Assembly (NCBI GenBank): GCA_030267565.1
Contig: BRXU01000004.1
Location: forward strand, 3,230,501 to 3,294,500
Length of the DNA: 64,000 nt
DNA from: Pleodorina starrii
Lineage: Eukaryota; Chlorophyta; Chlorophyceae; Chlamydomonadales; Volvocaceae
Reading direction: 5' to 3'
Below the pieces are notes generated by a model that was not told where the DNA came from, did no database searches, and was given only the letters and a program-made list of their open reading frames with translations. The translations under genes and the position numbers were made by a program. Positions 1 through 10,500 of the stretch are shown here, piece after piece. Numbering within the stretch: position 1 is the first letter of the stretch; each line of letters begins with the position of its first letter.

Positions 1-928
1 CTTGTGAGGATGGGCGCGTATGAACAGTGCCCAGACACAAAGGGGTTGGCCCCTTACACAGACTAGATGCCGAAAGCCCTGCGTCTGGGTACGCACATGC
101 CTTACAAGCAAAAGGACAAGGTGTTTCGCTCTGCAATATCTCAGCAGCGTACGCAGCCCTGATTTTCTTCATATTCCTTCATTGTATGCGGCCCTTCTTA
201 ACAATCCAACGCCCTCCGTCGCGTCTGGCCCACTGCCCCCCCCCCCATGTAAGCCACACCTACTTCAGACCGCTGTTGGTTTCGCTCCAGTCGCTGCTTA
301 TCCTTGATCTGCCTGATGTAGGGATGACCAAGAAACCGTCATGTGAACCGCCCTGTACTATATTCATGATAGTGTCATGGCCAAGCATCGCATGTACGAC
401 AAGGACTGTGTTTCGTGTGGCGCACGGGAGCTGACTCCCAAGGACTTCGCGTCCAAAGTGTCGTTCATCCGTGGCATCGAGGTGGACGCGGGTTGCATAT
501 GTGTGTGTGTGTGCGTATGTGGAGGGGATGAGTGCCTCGATGGCCTTCCCCACCGCAACACGCGGACACCGAAACGCCCCAGACTCACTTCATGGCGTCC
601 TGTCGTCGTTGTTGCTTCCGTTTCCGAAAGCCCGTTACGTAATCCCTGGAGAGGTGGGACATCGTGAAGTGAATTACCAGACAGGTTCACATCCTGCCAC
701 TGGCTGAAGCCCTTGGTGCGTGGCGGCGGCGAAACATGTAGCATGGGCCCCCACAACGCTTTGCAACTCCACCAACACTTACTTGTAATCCTTAACGTCA
801 AAGACCACCTCCACGTCCTTCTGTTTTAGCTTGCGCTTGCTAATATGGTGCGCGGAAGGAACCTGGTCGCCGGGGACTTTTTTCCAAAGTCCCAATGCAT
901 CATACTCGCGAAATCTAAACTTACTCAT
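1..928 (-). CDS. NOL12/Rrp17-like nucleolar protein, 5' exons (partial)
   Basis: Two exons are supported: 928-783 (starts MSKFRFREYDALGLWKK) and 645-589. The first ends in AA at a GTAAGT donor; the second follows a CTCCAG acceptor and reads DYVTGFRKRKQQRRQDAMK before a GTGAGT donor, and phases agree. A VFD..KDYKDYVTGFRKRK stretch running into a basic region is the hallmark of the NOL12/Rrp17 family, nucleolar RNA-binding proteins with a role in pre-rRNA processing. The expected basic, Glu/Lys-rich C-terminal half is not found between 1 and 588, so it probably lies left of the window; the interval holds a short (GT)n run near 498-512. The gene is divergent from the DUF151 gene, with about 325 bases between start codons. 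Identity rests on one motif block. Confidence 0.72.
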
Positions 929-1253
929 CTGAATAACCTTAAGGAAGGCACAAAGACTAGTTGTTTGGGGCGGTCCCCGTTAGTTACACTCAGCGTACAA
1001 TATTGCAAGTGCCGTTGATAATTAAGATGTTACTCCATTCTTAATGTTTGCAGAGCGCGACGCGCGCAGCAACCGACCAAAGATTCTCAACGGCTGCCGG
1101 AACAACCGCCACAGTACGGGATACGGGATACAAGCCGGATTTGAATTCTCATAATCCACCCCTGTCGTGGCGAACTATCCAATATCGCACGTCGTAAGTA
1201 GACAAGCGGGTAAAATAGTCGTTTGTTTACGTTCGTTGGCTATCATCGCAATC
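929..1253. promoter_or_regulatory. Shared divergent promoter interval
   Basis: These 325 bases separate the start codons of two divergently transcribed genes (NOL12-like leftwards, DUF151 nuclease rightwards) and must hold both 5' UTRs and core promoters. I see no convincing TATA box or named operator. The interval is visibly less GC-rich than the flanking exons. Confidence 0.45.
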
Positions 1254-3705
1254 ATGGCGGGTCTGTCTCAAATTGCCTCGTCGCTCAAAAGTTCAGCGCC
1301 GTTGCATGCGGCGCCCAGCTCCATTCTGCGTCCTCGTTCTCTTGCCGCCATGCATACCAATTCTTGTCAATCACCTTCCTCGTTTCGGTGTGCTGGCCGG
1401 CTCGTCTCGCGGCAAGGCCATTTCGCTGGCCCACTTGTTTCGTCTCGACGCAGTCGGCTAACCGTCCAAGGTATGCATCTCTAACTGTTTTCAGTGGTCG
1501 TCGCCCTTACTTCTTGCCGATGGCTGTCACCATCGTGCGTCTCGGTTGCCTGTTGCCGGATCAAATGACTGGGCCCCGTCTTCCTAATGGCAGCGACGAG
1601 CAGGTGTCATGGTTATCCGTTCAGTGACACTGACTACATGCGGTGAGGCAGCCCTCAGCTAGGCCAAGGGATGAACTGTCTTCCAAAAGGGGGCCGTAAC
1701 CTCCCGTATTCTCGGTATGCCTGCTCAGCGTGTCTCCTTCGTAAGAGCACGTCAGGTTTGCGAGGGCCGCCTCTTAACCCCAACTGCTGGTCCTGGTGTA
1801 TGCGCAGTATCGAGCTTCTTAACCGACCGCCCTACGGCCCAATGAAGATACTGCCCGCCACGGATGAGAACGCCAATAACTACAGCGGTAAGGGTTGCGG
1901 GAGGATTTGCTCTGCCCGATCGGACGCATCCGATGTCCCCGTCATGCGGCCCTGCTCCAGGCGTGCTTGTCTTCCAGCGTGCGCACGAGCAGCCGCTTAC
2001 TGCTGACACACCAATCATGGAGATCTTCGTGGCTGGAGGTAAGCGAGCGCTGCGGGCCTTGCCGAAGAGCCTGCCGTTTTGCCGAATCCACAAGTTCCCG
2101 CCCGCGCTCCCCCGGCTTCAGACACAGCCTGCAACATCTACACCCAGCTGCACGGTCAGCAGTCGAGTCGGCCGATGACCCATGACCTAATGTACAGCGT
2201 AAGTAAACGCCAGGCCTGTGCATATGCAGCCGCCTCTTTGGTCCGGGTGGGCATTCGCGACACTGGGCAATGGGCAGGCTGATATTTCATTAGTGCGACT
2301 CTCGTTTCAGCGTGAATGCTTCACCCTCCCTACCAGTTATGTAGCTTGGCACATCGCATTCCAGCACCACCGTCCTGGCAACCCGCCACCAGCCGACCTG
2401 GCTTCACTGATCCCTGCCCTCCCGTGCGCGCAGTTGATGGAGCGGGCTGGCCAATTGAACCCGGGCCACTGGCAGCTGCTGCGCGTGGCTGTCGTGGCGC
2501 TGGAGAACGACATCTTCGTGGGCCGCCTGTTCTTTGGCGACGCGGCCACCGGCACCGTAATGTGGGACTGCGACTGCCGGCCCTCTGATGGCGTGTACCT
2601 CAGCTTGCGGGTATGAACACATGCATTCTGGGAGATCGCGGCAAATTGGGTTCTAACGGGTAACCTATGCCCTTTGGCTCGCATACCAAGCCCTCTTGTG
2701 ATGTCTGTCAGCTTCATCGCTCAACAACGTCCCACTGCTCTTCAATGGCGTCATGCTATCGAGCGGAACCCAAGCGAGCTGCTCCAACCTGCACGATGCT
2801 GTGATACTGTGCGGGGAGATCATTATCCCCAAGGCAAAGGCCGACACCCCCGTGCATCACCTGTGCGGTGCAGACACAATGCCCGTTTTTCGTGGCGCGG
2901 AAGGTGTGGGAGCAGGCGGCCGTGCCCATCCGTGAGTCCAAGGTGCACCTGATCGCCATGCACGAGGCCGAACTCGCCGCCGTGCAGCAGCAGCAACAGC
3001 AGCACCCGCACCCGCATGCGGGGCATCACCAAGCACAGCCGCACCAGGGTGGCGCCTCCGGCAGTGCGACCACGGCATCCATGGACACCGGCGGCGGCCG
3101 GGGCGGTCCGACCCAGGTGCCCGATTCTAGCAGCAGCGGCGGCGGCGGCGACGCCTCCACGTCATCGCCCTTCGAGTACACGGGTATCAGGTATGTAGCC
3201 CTTTGCCTGGGACTAACCATACCGCAGGAAACAAAACGCACTTTTGGGGGCCCCAATCAGCCTTCCAACCTGCAGACACTCCCATGCCTGACATCAGCAG
3301 AGGGTACCACCGCAGCTGCCCGACATCCCGACGTCTAAGCCACACCAAAGGCGCCTCGAGCAGTTTGCACTGCGAACAGGTCGTGTGAACAGAGTCTCCT
3401 ACTTACGCTTTGGAGCCAGTAGACGCGCTTATAAACCCCCGACGCCTCGCCCCGCAATTCCGTCGCCGCCCCGAAGGCCCAACGACCCGGACGTCATCGT
3501 GCTGCTGAAGCGCGAGCTGGCCATCGCCGTGAGCGAGGAAGACTACGCGGCGGCCATCCGGCTGCGTGACCACCCCTACATGCAGCTCTACCGGCGCATA
3601 GAGGCCTTCCAGCAGCTGGGCCGGGCCAACGAGGCGGCGGCCCTGCAGCGGGAGCTCGCCAGCATGATCACGCGCAACAGCGACGACGCAGCCGATGCCA
3701 TGTAG
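1254..3705 (+). CDS. DUF151 bifunctional nuclease with C-terminal UVR motif (plant BBD-like)
   Basis: Exons: 1254-1470, 1729-1887 (start least certain), 1961-2038, 2122-2198, 2434-2610, 2712-2851, 2874-3190, 3420-3705. The N-terminus is Ser/Arg/Ala-rich, as in an organelle-targeting peptide. The DUF151 core is clear: ACNIYTQLHG, RPMTHDLMYS, LRVAVVALENDIFVGRLFF and DCDCRPSDGVYLSLR, followed by NNVPLLFNGVML. The last exon has a UVR-type helix (LLKRELAIAVSEEDYAAAIRLRD). In plants this architecture is the bifunctional nuclease in basal defence response (BBD) family, with RNase and DNase activity. A Gln/His/Gly/Ser linker lies between the domains (about 2960-3180). Two junctions are odd: 2610 to 2712 does not keep phase with canonical sites, and 2851 to 2874 keeps phase only if a 22-base GT...AG segment is removed. 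Either may be an assembly indel. Confidence 0.86.
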
Positions 3706-4365
3706 GCAGCAGCACTCTTGCGCTGCACCGCCGCCTTCGCGCTCTCGGTGGGTAGGTGCCGGCGCTGCGTCCGGACTACGGTGTTAGACGGCGGCGGCGA
3801 AGTTCGCGCGAGCGGCTTGTTGTTCGCAGCACACTTCTTGCGGTGTTGGCCGGTTGCCGATGGCAAGCCACCGCCGCCGCCTGGTCTGGCCCGATGTGAT
3901 GAAATACCTTGAGGCATTTACTCTTTATATTGACGCCGTTTGTTGACGGTGAGCTGGATGGATGACAAGCAGGCGAGCAAGAAGCATGAGTGGTTGCACG
4001 TTTCACGACCCCGCACGTGTGGTGCTTTCTCCAGTCGCGCATGGCGTGCAATGGGAAGGGCATATCCAATCCCTGTAGATGGTTTAGGCTGCCAGCGAGC
4101 CAAAATAGCGTATTGTACATAGTTGACGTGCATTTTGCCAACATAGCAGGACCGTTAACACATCTGTGTCCCCCAAATGCATAGACGTGCTTGCGCCCAT
4201 TGCGCTGCGCCGCGTTGCTGTTTGAGCGTCCAGGAGTTTCGCTGGTTGAGATGAGGGCATGGCGTTCGTATGTACTGCAAAACTGCACGGTTTTGGGGGT
4301 GATGTTTCCGTGTATCACAGAAAGGAATAGTCGGTCGACGGGCATGTCTGACCCCTCTATGCACT
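3706..4365. other. Convergent 3' intergenic region
   Basis: This lies between the stop codon of the DUF151 gene (+) and that of the DUF4602-like gene (-). It should contain both 3' UTRs. No additional gene, repeat or clear TGTAA signal for the plus-strand gene was seen; short frames here look like chance. Confidence 0.5.
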
Positions 4366-6471
4366 TTACAAGACGCCCTTCGGGAGTCTGAGCTTGCCGC
4401 TCTCCGCGCGTGTCTTCTTCATCGGCTTGACGCGGAGGATGCCGTTCTTGAAGGACGGCCCCGCCTCCATGAGTCCTCGGTCGCGGTTCTTGGCTGCGTG
4501 TGTGTTGCAGGGAAGTGAAAGCACGTCAGTTCGGCTGGAAGATGTTCGTTCGTTCGTTCGTTCATGACTATAGTGGCCCGTTGGCGTGGGTTGTTTACTG
4601 TTCTGCCCACCTTTCAGGGCGCGCTTCTTCTTGCCGAGCCCCTTGCGCTGCACCATGCCCGTCTCGATGGCCTCCTCCAGAGCGCGCGCCTGGCGCTTGG
4701 CCGCCATCTTGGCGACGCCCTTACCGATGGACGCCGCGGTGCGTGGCGCGGTGTCACCCTTGGAGCCGATGCGCGCCAGCATGCGGGCCTTGTACAGCTT
4801 GGCGCTCTTCTTGTCCAGCGAGCCAGCGGCTGGTTGGCAGGGCAGCATCGGTGGGGTGTTAGGATTGACCAGTGATCGTAAATCAATGAACGATAGTCGG
4901 TTAGGTAAACACGGCATGAGATCTGCAGCACGAATGGATGAGCGACGATCTTGTGGCGCCGCGGGCGCTGGTGAGTTATGAGGCTCCGAACAGTTCTGTA
5001 ATATGGACAGCTTGGCTTAAACTGGAGCGGCCTACACTGCGGAAGATGCCACTCTCCAGGGTACGTAAAGCGCCATGCTTCCCTCCCCACGTCCCCAGTA
5101 TAGACGTACCAAACTTCTCGACCTCCAGTTGCAACTTCTGAAACTCCTCCGGGCTAAGCCCCGCGTCCTCCTCCGAGGCCCGCGCAGCACTCGGCAGCAT
5201 CGGGGGCGCCTGCACCGCCTCGTGCACCTTGCTGGCCTGCAACGAATAGGTGCACACCAGCTGTTACTTACCGGTTGGCCGCGTTTTGTCAGCCAACGGA
5301 CAGGCCGTCAACACGCAACAGAGGAAGTGCAGTGAAAGAACCCAAATGTTGACCTCGATCCGCGCGGGTTGCCGGGATTAAAGGGCCAACCCATTGGGCC
5401 CCACCTTGTGAGACATGAAGAGCTTCCGCTCGCGCCGCAGCGCCTCCGCCATGGCCGCTGACTGCATCGCCGCCGCTGCATCCGCCGGGTTCACCTTGCC
5501 GCCCTTGCCCACCGCGTCCGTCCCGCCACTGCCTTTCGACGACTGCGCCTGCTTTGCCCTTTTCCCGGCCCGCATGATCGCATCGATTTCGTCGCTCGAC
5601 GCCCGAGACGTCTTCCGCTGCCCGCTGGCGAGACCGGCAGGGGACCCTGCATGCCCAGCCGCGATCTTTGACGAGCCTGCCGGCTGGCCGCCATTCACCT
5701 GCTGCTGCTGCTCCTGGCGCTGTCTCTTGGCCAATCTGGCGGGTGTCGCGTCCTGCTGCTGCCGCTTTTGCGCTCCCCTGGCCGTGCTGGGGGTATCCGG
5801 TCCTTGGCCTGTGTGCGCATGGTCACGTGAGCGTACGGGCCGATCGGTAGCCATAACTGTGGCGATCCGCAAGGCCGTCAAGCCGCTGTGCGCGATCCGT
5901 AAAGATGTCAAGCGTGGCCGTCCCTTGAGAGTCATGGTGCGAACTGCGGCGCTTGCCGCTGTTGGTTTTGGCGCTGACAGCCAACATACCGCGTCAGCCC
6001 AAGGATGGGAAAACACTGAGGATTACGCTGCCCGGTGCACGCCCCGAGCGCGCATGCCCCTACAGATGGCCTTGGGACGGATGGAAGATGCACCGACTAC
6101 CTGGACCCCAGTCAGGCCGAAACTCCCAACGCGCGGGGTGGGTGCCAGGCCTAACCCCTGCGCGTGAAACCCCCGAAGACCGCAGGTTCCCCGGGTCGCA
6201 CCTCGGTGCTCACCCTTAGCGGCGGCTGTCTTGCCGTGCGGTGTGAATTGATTACGGCGGCTCGTGGTTGCCTCAGACGGCTTGCGACCGTCTTCATCGT
6301 CAAACATTGCCATGAACCGCTCCCCTGTCGTGCCAGTTTCGGTAACGTCGGCGACCAGCTTGTCAACATATGTACACTGTGCTGGTATCCCAGCTCACCA
6401 TATTCATGCAATATCTGGAGTGCGGCGTCAGCCGTCACAGTTTCCGTCGTGTCAGTCCGCTTGGATTTCAT
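4366..6471 (-). CDS. DUF4602 / C1orf131-like nucleolar-type protein
   Basis: Exons on the minus strand: 5943-5405, 5236-5110, 4829-4611 and 4493-4366 join in phase with canonical sites, preceded by an exon ending at 6214. The DUF4602-type core reads EEFQKLQLEVEKFG then AAGSLDKKSAKLYKARML and ends in a basic tail (KNRDRGLMEAG, RVKPMKKTRAE). Upstream is a long Ala/Gln/Lys-rich region with basic KR clusters, as in nucleolar proteins. The 5' end is uncertain. A plausible first exon (6471-6399, starting MKSKRTDTTETVTADAAL) joins the next exon only through a 17-base GT...AG gap; otherwise translation could start at the ATG at 6313 (MAMFDDEDGRK). The biochemical role of the family is poorly defined; a link to ribosome biogenesis is inference from composition and family. 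Confidence 0.66.
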
Positions 6472-7521
6472 CCGGTCAAATTGGGGAGCTTAAAAATATT
6501 CAAGAGAAAATTAGTCACAGCGTCAAGAAGGCAGTATTATATGGACGCGGTGGTCGTGACGCTGCAATCGTTTTTAGTATAATGTGCTTCAACGTGGGTC
6601 ACTGCAAAATACGCCTTCAAGTAGCTTCTTAAACCTTATGTATCAAATTTGCCCACCCTGCAGCTTTGCGCGAATTAGCAAATCGCGAACCATTTGGATG
6701 TTGTCGGTTGACTGCTGTGCGGTTGGATGCCGTACTCTTGTCGTATGCTGGAGGGCTGGCGCACCATCTGGCAGCATCTGGAGCTCAAGGGTTGCGGTGT
6801 ACAGTGCTTCTTAGGAGGCATGCGTCGGGTGATCACTGCAGTCCGTTCGATGATTATCCGCTACACGTTGATGCTGGGCTCCCAGAACCAACCGTACACG
6901 CCGACATGTGCGCCCGCCAGTCAGCACGGCCACCCACCCAGACCCCACTCACTTCTAACTGTCTATCCACTACTCGTCTGTATGGGTGGGAGTAGTAAGC
7001 CTTCGAACTTGCGCCGTCATAGCGCTACGCCGGCGGCCCGGCGCGGTACGGTATCTAAGGCTAAGCAGCTCCGATGCAGAGTTACACACGGTTTCAAGAG
7101 CATTCCTGCATATCCCTACTCTCTGTAGCTGATTCTCTCCTGGCTCCTACCGCGGGTAAATGAGCACTGGCGGTGGAACTGTATGGGTCGCCTGCGCCCC
7201 TAGCGTCACACCGCCAAGGGTTTCTCGCTGTCTTGGCTCTGCACAAGTACGGTACTCAGAACGGTTCCGTGCAGAAGTTATACCACGGCGGAACCACTTG
7301 TTTGCTGTTGATTATGCATATACAATGAATTATTATCGACATTAATCTGGAACGAGAGCCGTGCCGTATGCGCTACGAATGGCGGTTGGAGCCTTCATGC
7401 CTTAATATGAAAATATTAAACCGCTGGATATTTAAGGCCCTGCACTCCGTGATTCATCACGCAACTTGCATCAGTAACAAAATATGAGCTTTTAGGGGCC
7501 TCGCCTGGCCTCGCCAGTTCA
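6472..7521. other. Intergenic region upstream of GDPD gene
   Basis: This lies between divergent genes and would include the promoters of the DUF4602-like gene (leftwards) and the GDPD gene (rightwards). I found no recognisable protein, RNA gene or repeat. It is less GC-rich than flanking coding DNA, with an AT-rich patch near 7300-7440. Confidence 0.45.
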
Positions 7522-10500
7522 ATGGCTTCGAGACCCGGGCACTTCAACGCGCCGGCCAACACCACCAGCTGGCTTATCTCGGAAGCCCGTACGTGTACCT
7601 TAGACTCGAAAACGAATTTGGCCAGAGCGTTGCGCTCACCCTCCTAAGGCCTCTTTGCTGCTGTTGCAGGCCTGCTGCTGTTGGTTGTAGCGCTGACCGC
7701 TGGCCTTGCGGTGGCGGTCTCCCAGCTCCGAGCCATGGTAGGCGTAAGGCCAAATGCAGATGGAAAAAGCAAATTCGTGTTGTAACGCCCGCGATCGCGG
7801 GCTGTGGACGCGGTGGCCTGTATCCGCTGATTTGATGGCCCGCGGGTCGCGAAAGCAGGGGCCCTGGTCCTCCCAGCGGCCCTCCTCGTGTGGACGAGAT
7901 CCATGTGACCGCCTGGCCGCCTGACCCACTTGCCCCCGCAGCACAGTCCTTTCCCCGGGTTACTTTTGCCAACAAACACTTACAATGTTACAAAAGGTGC
8001 CTCCCCTGTGATGACGTTTCGCCTGCCAAAGCCTGACCTGCACTCGGCACGCGCCAATCCCCAAATAGCGCCCTCCACCCACCAGGACGTCGGTCACCCG
8101 CCTTTCTCTCCACCGCCATCCACAGGTGCACGGCCCGGCGGCTGCGCTTGCTGCTGCCCAGCTCGACGCGGTCGCCGTTGGAGTCGCGGGGCCGGAGGGG
8201 CTGATGGCGGCGGGGAGCGTGGACGCAGCGCCCCGGTCACGGCCCCTCATGGCAGCAGCTGCTCCAGCCGCCAAGATATCGGCAGCTGCTGACGCCGCCG
8301 ACGATGCGCAGGTCGGAGAGCCAGTGATGGGCAGCGCGGGTGCAGCAGCCGGGGGCGAGGGCGGGGAAAGGGGCCATCGCAGCCGAGAGGCGGAGAGCAG
8401 CGGCGGCGGTGGCGCTACCTCCCGGCCGGCCCAGCCGAGCCTTGACGACTCGGTGGGTGTCTCCGGGCCCCCCGCAGCCACACCCGCGCCGGTGGTGGTG
8501 CTGGGTATTGCTCACCGCGGCGCCTCCGCTGAGCTTCCGGAGCACACCCGGGAGGCGTACGAGCTGGCGGTGGCGGAAGGTGGGCGGGAGGGGGAGGGAG
8601 GGGCGGGAGGGGCGGGGCAGGTCGGGGCAGGTCGGGGCAGGGTGCAGAGGGAAGTGGGGCCGCGGGCTGCTGGCGGTGCTGTCTGGAAGCTGTGGAGCTG
8701 GAGTGGTGGGCTGGTAGGCTTGCCGCAGCGGAAGCGGGCCGGCATGCCGCGGGCTGGCCCAACATCACGGGGCCGAGCCTCATGCCATCGCACCACCCTG
8801 CCGTGCCGACCTCGTCCGCCCCTCACATCTATGCCCCCCCCTGGGCTCCATCACAGCTCCTGGGGCTTCATGGCCTGCTGAGGTCCGGGTGGTTGGCTGG
8901 TTGCGTGTTTTGCCCCCTCCCCTGCCCCCTGGGAGCTTATCACTCCCTGACCCCTCCCCTGCCTACCCCCCTTCCGCCTCTCGCCCATGGCCATAGCCCT
9001 CCCTTCACCCTTCCCCTTCCCCTTCCCCATCTCGAAACTCAAACTCAAATACTGTTTGCTGCGGCTCTGTTCTGTTCCGGTCTGTGGTGTGTTCATCCGC
9101 CCCCGCCCCCGGCTCCGGCTCCGGCCTATACGTGGATCACCCCCTCCCCGCGACTCGTCCTCCAGGTGCGGACTTCATCGAATGCGATGTGGTGCTGACT
9201 GCCGACCTGGTGCCGCTGTGCCGCCACGAGCCCAACCTGGTGGGCTCCACGGATGCAGCGACCAAGTTCCCCGACCGCTGGCGCACCTACAACATCGATG
9301 GTGAGCAGCAGGAGGGTGTGTTCAGTGTGGACCTGACGGCGGAGGAGGTGGCCAGTCTGCGGGCGGTACAGCCCTGGCCGTTCCGAAACCAGTCGTACAA
9401 CGGCATGTTCCGGGTGGCCACGTTGGCGGACTACCTGCAGGTGGCGACGGTGAGAAGGGGGCGGAGGGGGGATGGAGGAGACTTAGGGTTTCGGGGGCGG
9501 GCGGGAAATGAAGGTGGAGGTTGGGAGGGGTTGGGGAAGGTGAAGGTGAAGGTAAAATGGGGAAGAGAGCGCGCGGGGCGCGGGAGCGGCTTGCGGGGCG
9601 TGCGGAATTGCGATGCGCAAGTATGCTCACGCCCGCTCTCCCCGTCACGCCGATCTCGGCCGCCCGTCCTTCCCCAGCCCAGGCTGTAACCCTCCGCCCT
9701 CCCCGCGAAATCCGCCCCCTCCCTCTCCCCCCCGCTCACCAGTCCGCCGGCCGGCCTGTGGGTATCTACCCGGAGACCAAGCACCCCTCCTGGACCAACT
9801 CCCTCCCGGCGGTGCGCGCCGCCAACACCAGTCTGGAGGACATCCTGCTGGCGGCGCTGGCGGAGGCGGGTTTCGGAGCGGGGGCGCCGCTGGGCAGTGA
9901 GGCGTGGCGGCGGCGGCCCGTGTTCCTTCAGAGCTTCGAGGCGGGCAGTCTGCGCTACCTGGCAGCCGCCTCGTGTGCGCCCACGGTGCTGCTGCTGGGG
10001 GACTGGGAGGGGTGAGCGAGAGGGAGGGGGAGGGGGAGAGGGCGGGGGGGGGGGAGAAAATGATACCGGAGGCGGGGGGGGGCCGCTGCCGGAGGATGGA
10101 GAGGGGAGAAGCGGTGAGGAGGAGAGATGAACGGGAGGGAGGGAGCGAGGGAGAGTAGAAGGAGGGAGGTAGGGAGGCGCGTGGGGGTGAATGGGAGAGG
10201 CGGCGGCCGGGAGTCCGGGAAAAGGTGGTTGTGAAGAGGTCCCGGGGGGTTGTAAGGGAAGAAGGGTCGCATTGCGCAGTCAATGCCCTCGCGACCCTAC
10301 TACCGGTATCCATTCATTCATTCATCCATCCCTGCTGCTGCTGCTGCTGCTGCTGGCCCGACTGCCTCTCTGGCATCGTTGCACTGCACACTGTTTGCTT
10401 GGAGCTACCTCCCCAACCCACCACCATCACCGAAAGCGGGCCTCAATCAAGGCGGCGCTCAGTCCCCCCTGATCTGCCCGCGGGACCCCCCTGCCCGCCG

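Noticed and set aside
377..667. Plus-strand frame starting MAKHRMYDKDCVSCGARELT, with a Cys pair
   Set aside because: It lies in the interval downstream of the NOL12-like exons, ends in a (GT)n run and joins no neighbouring exon.
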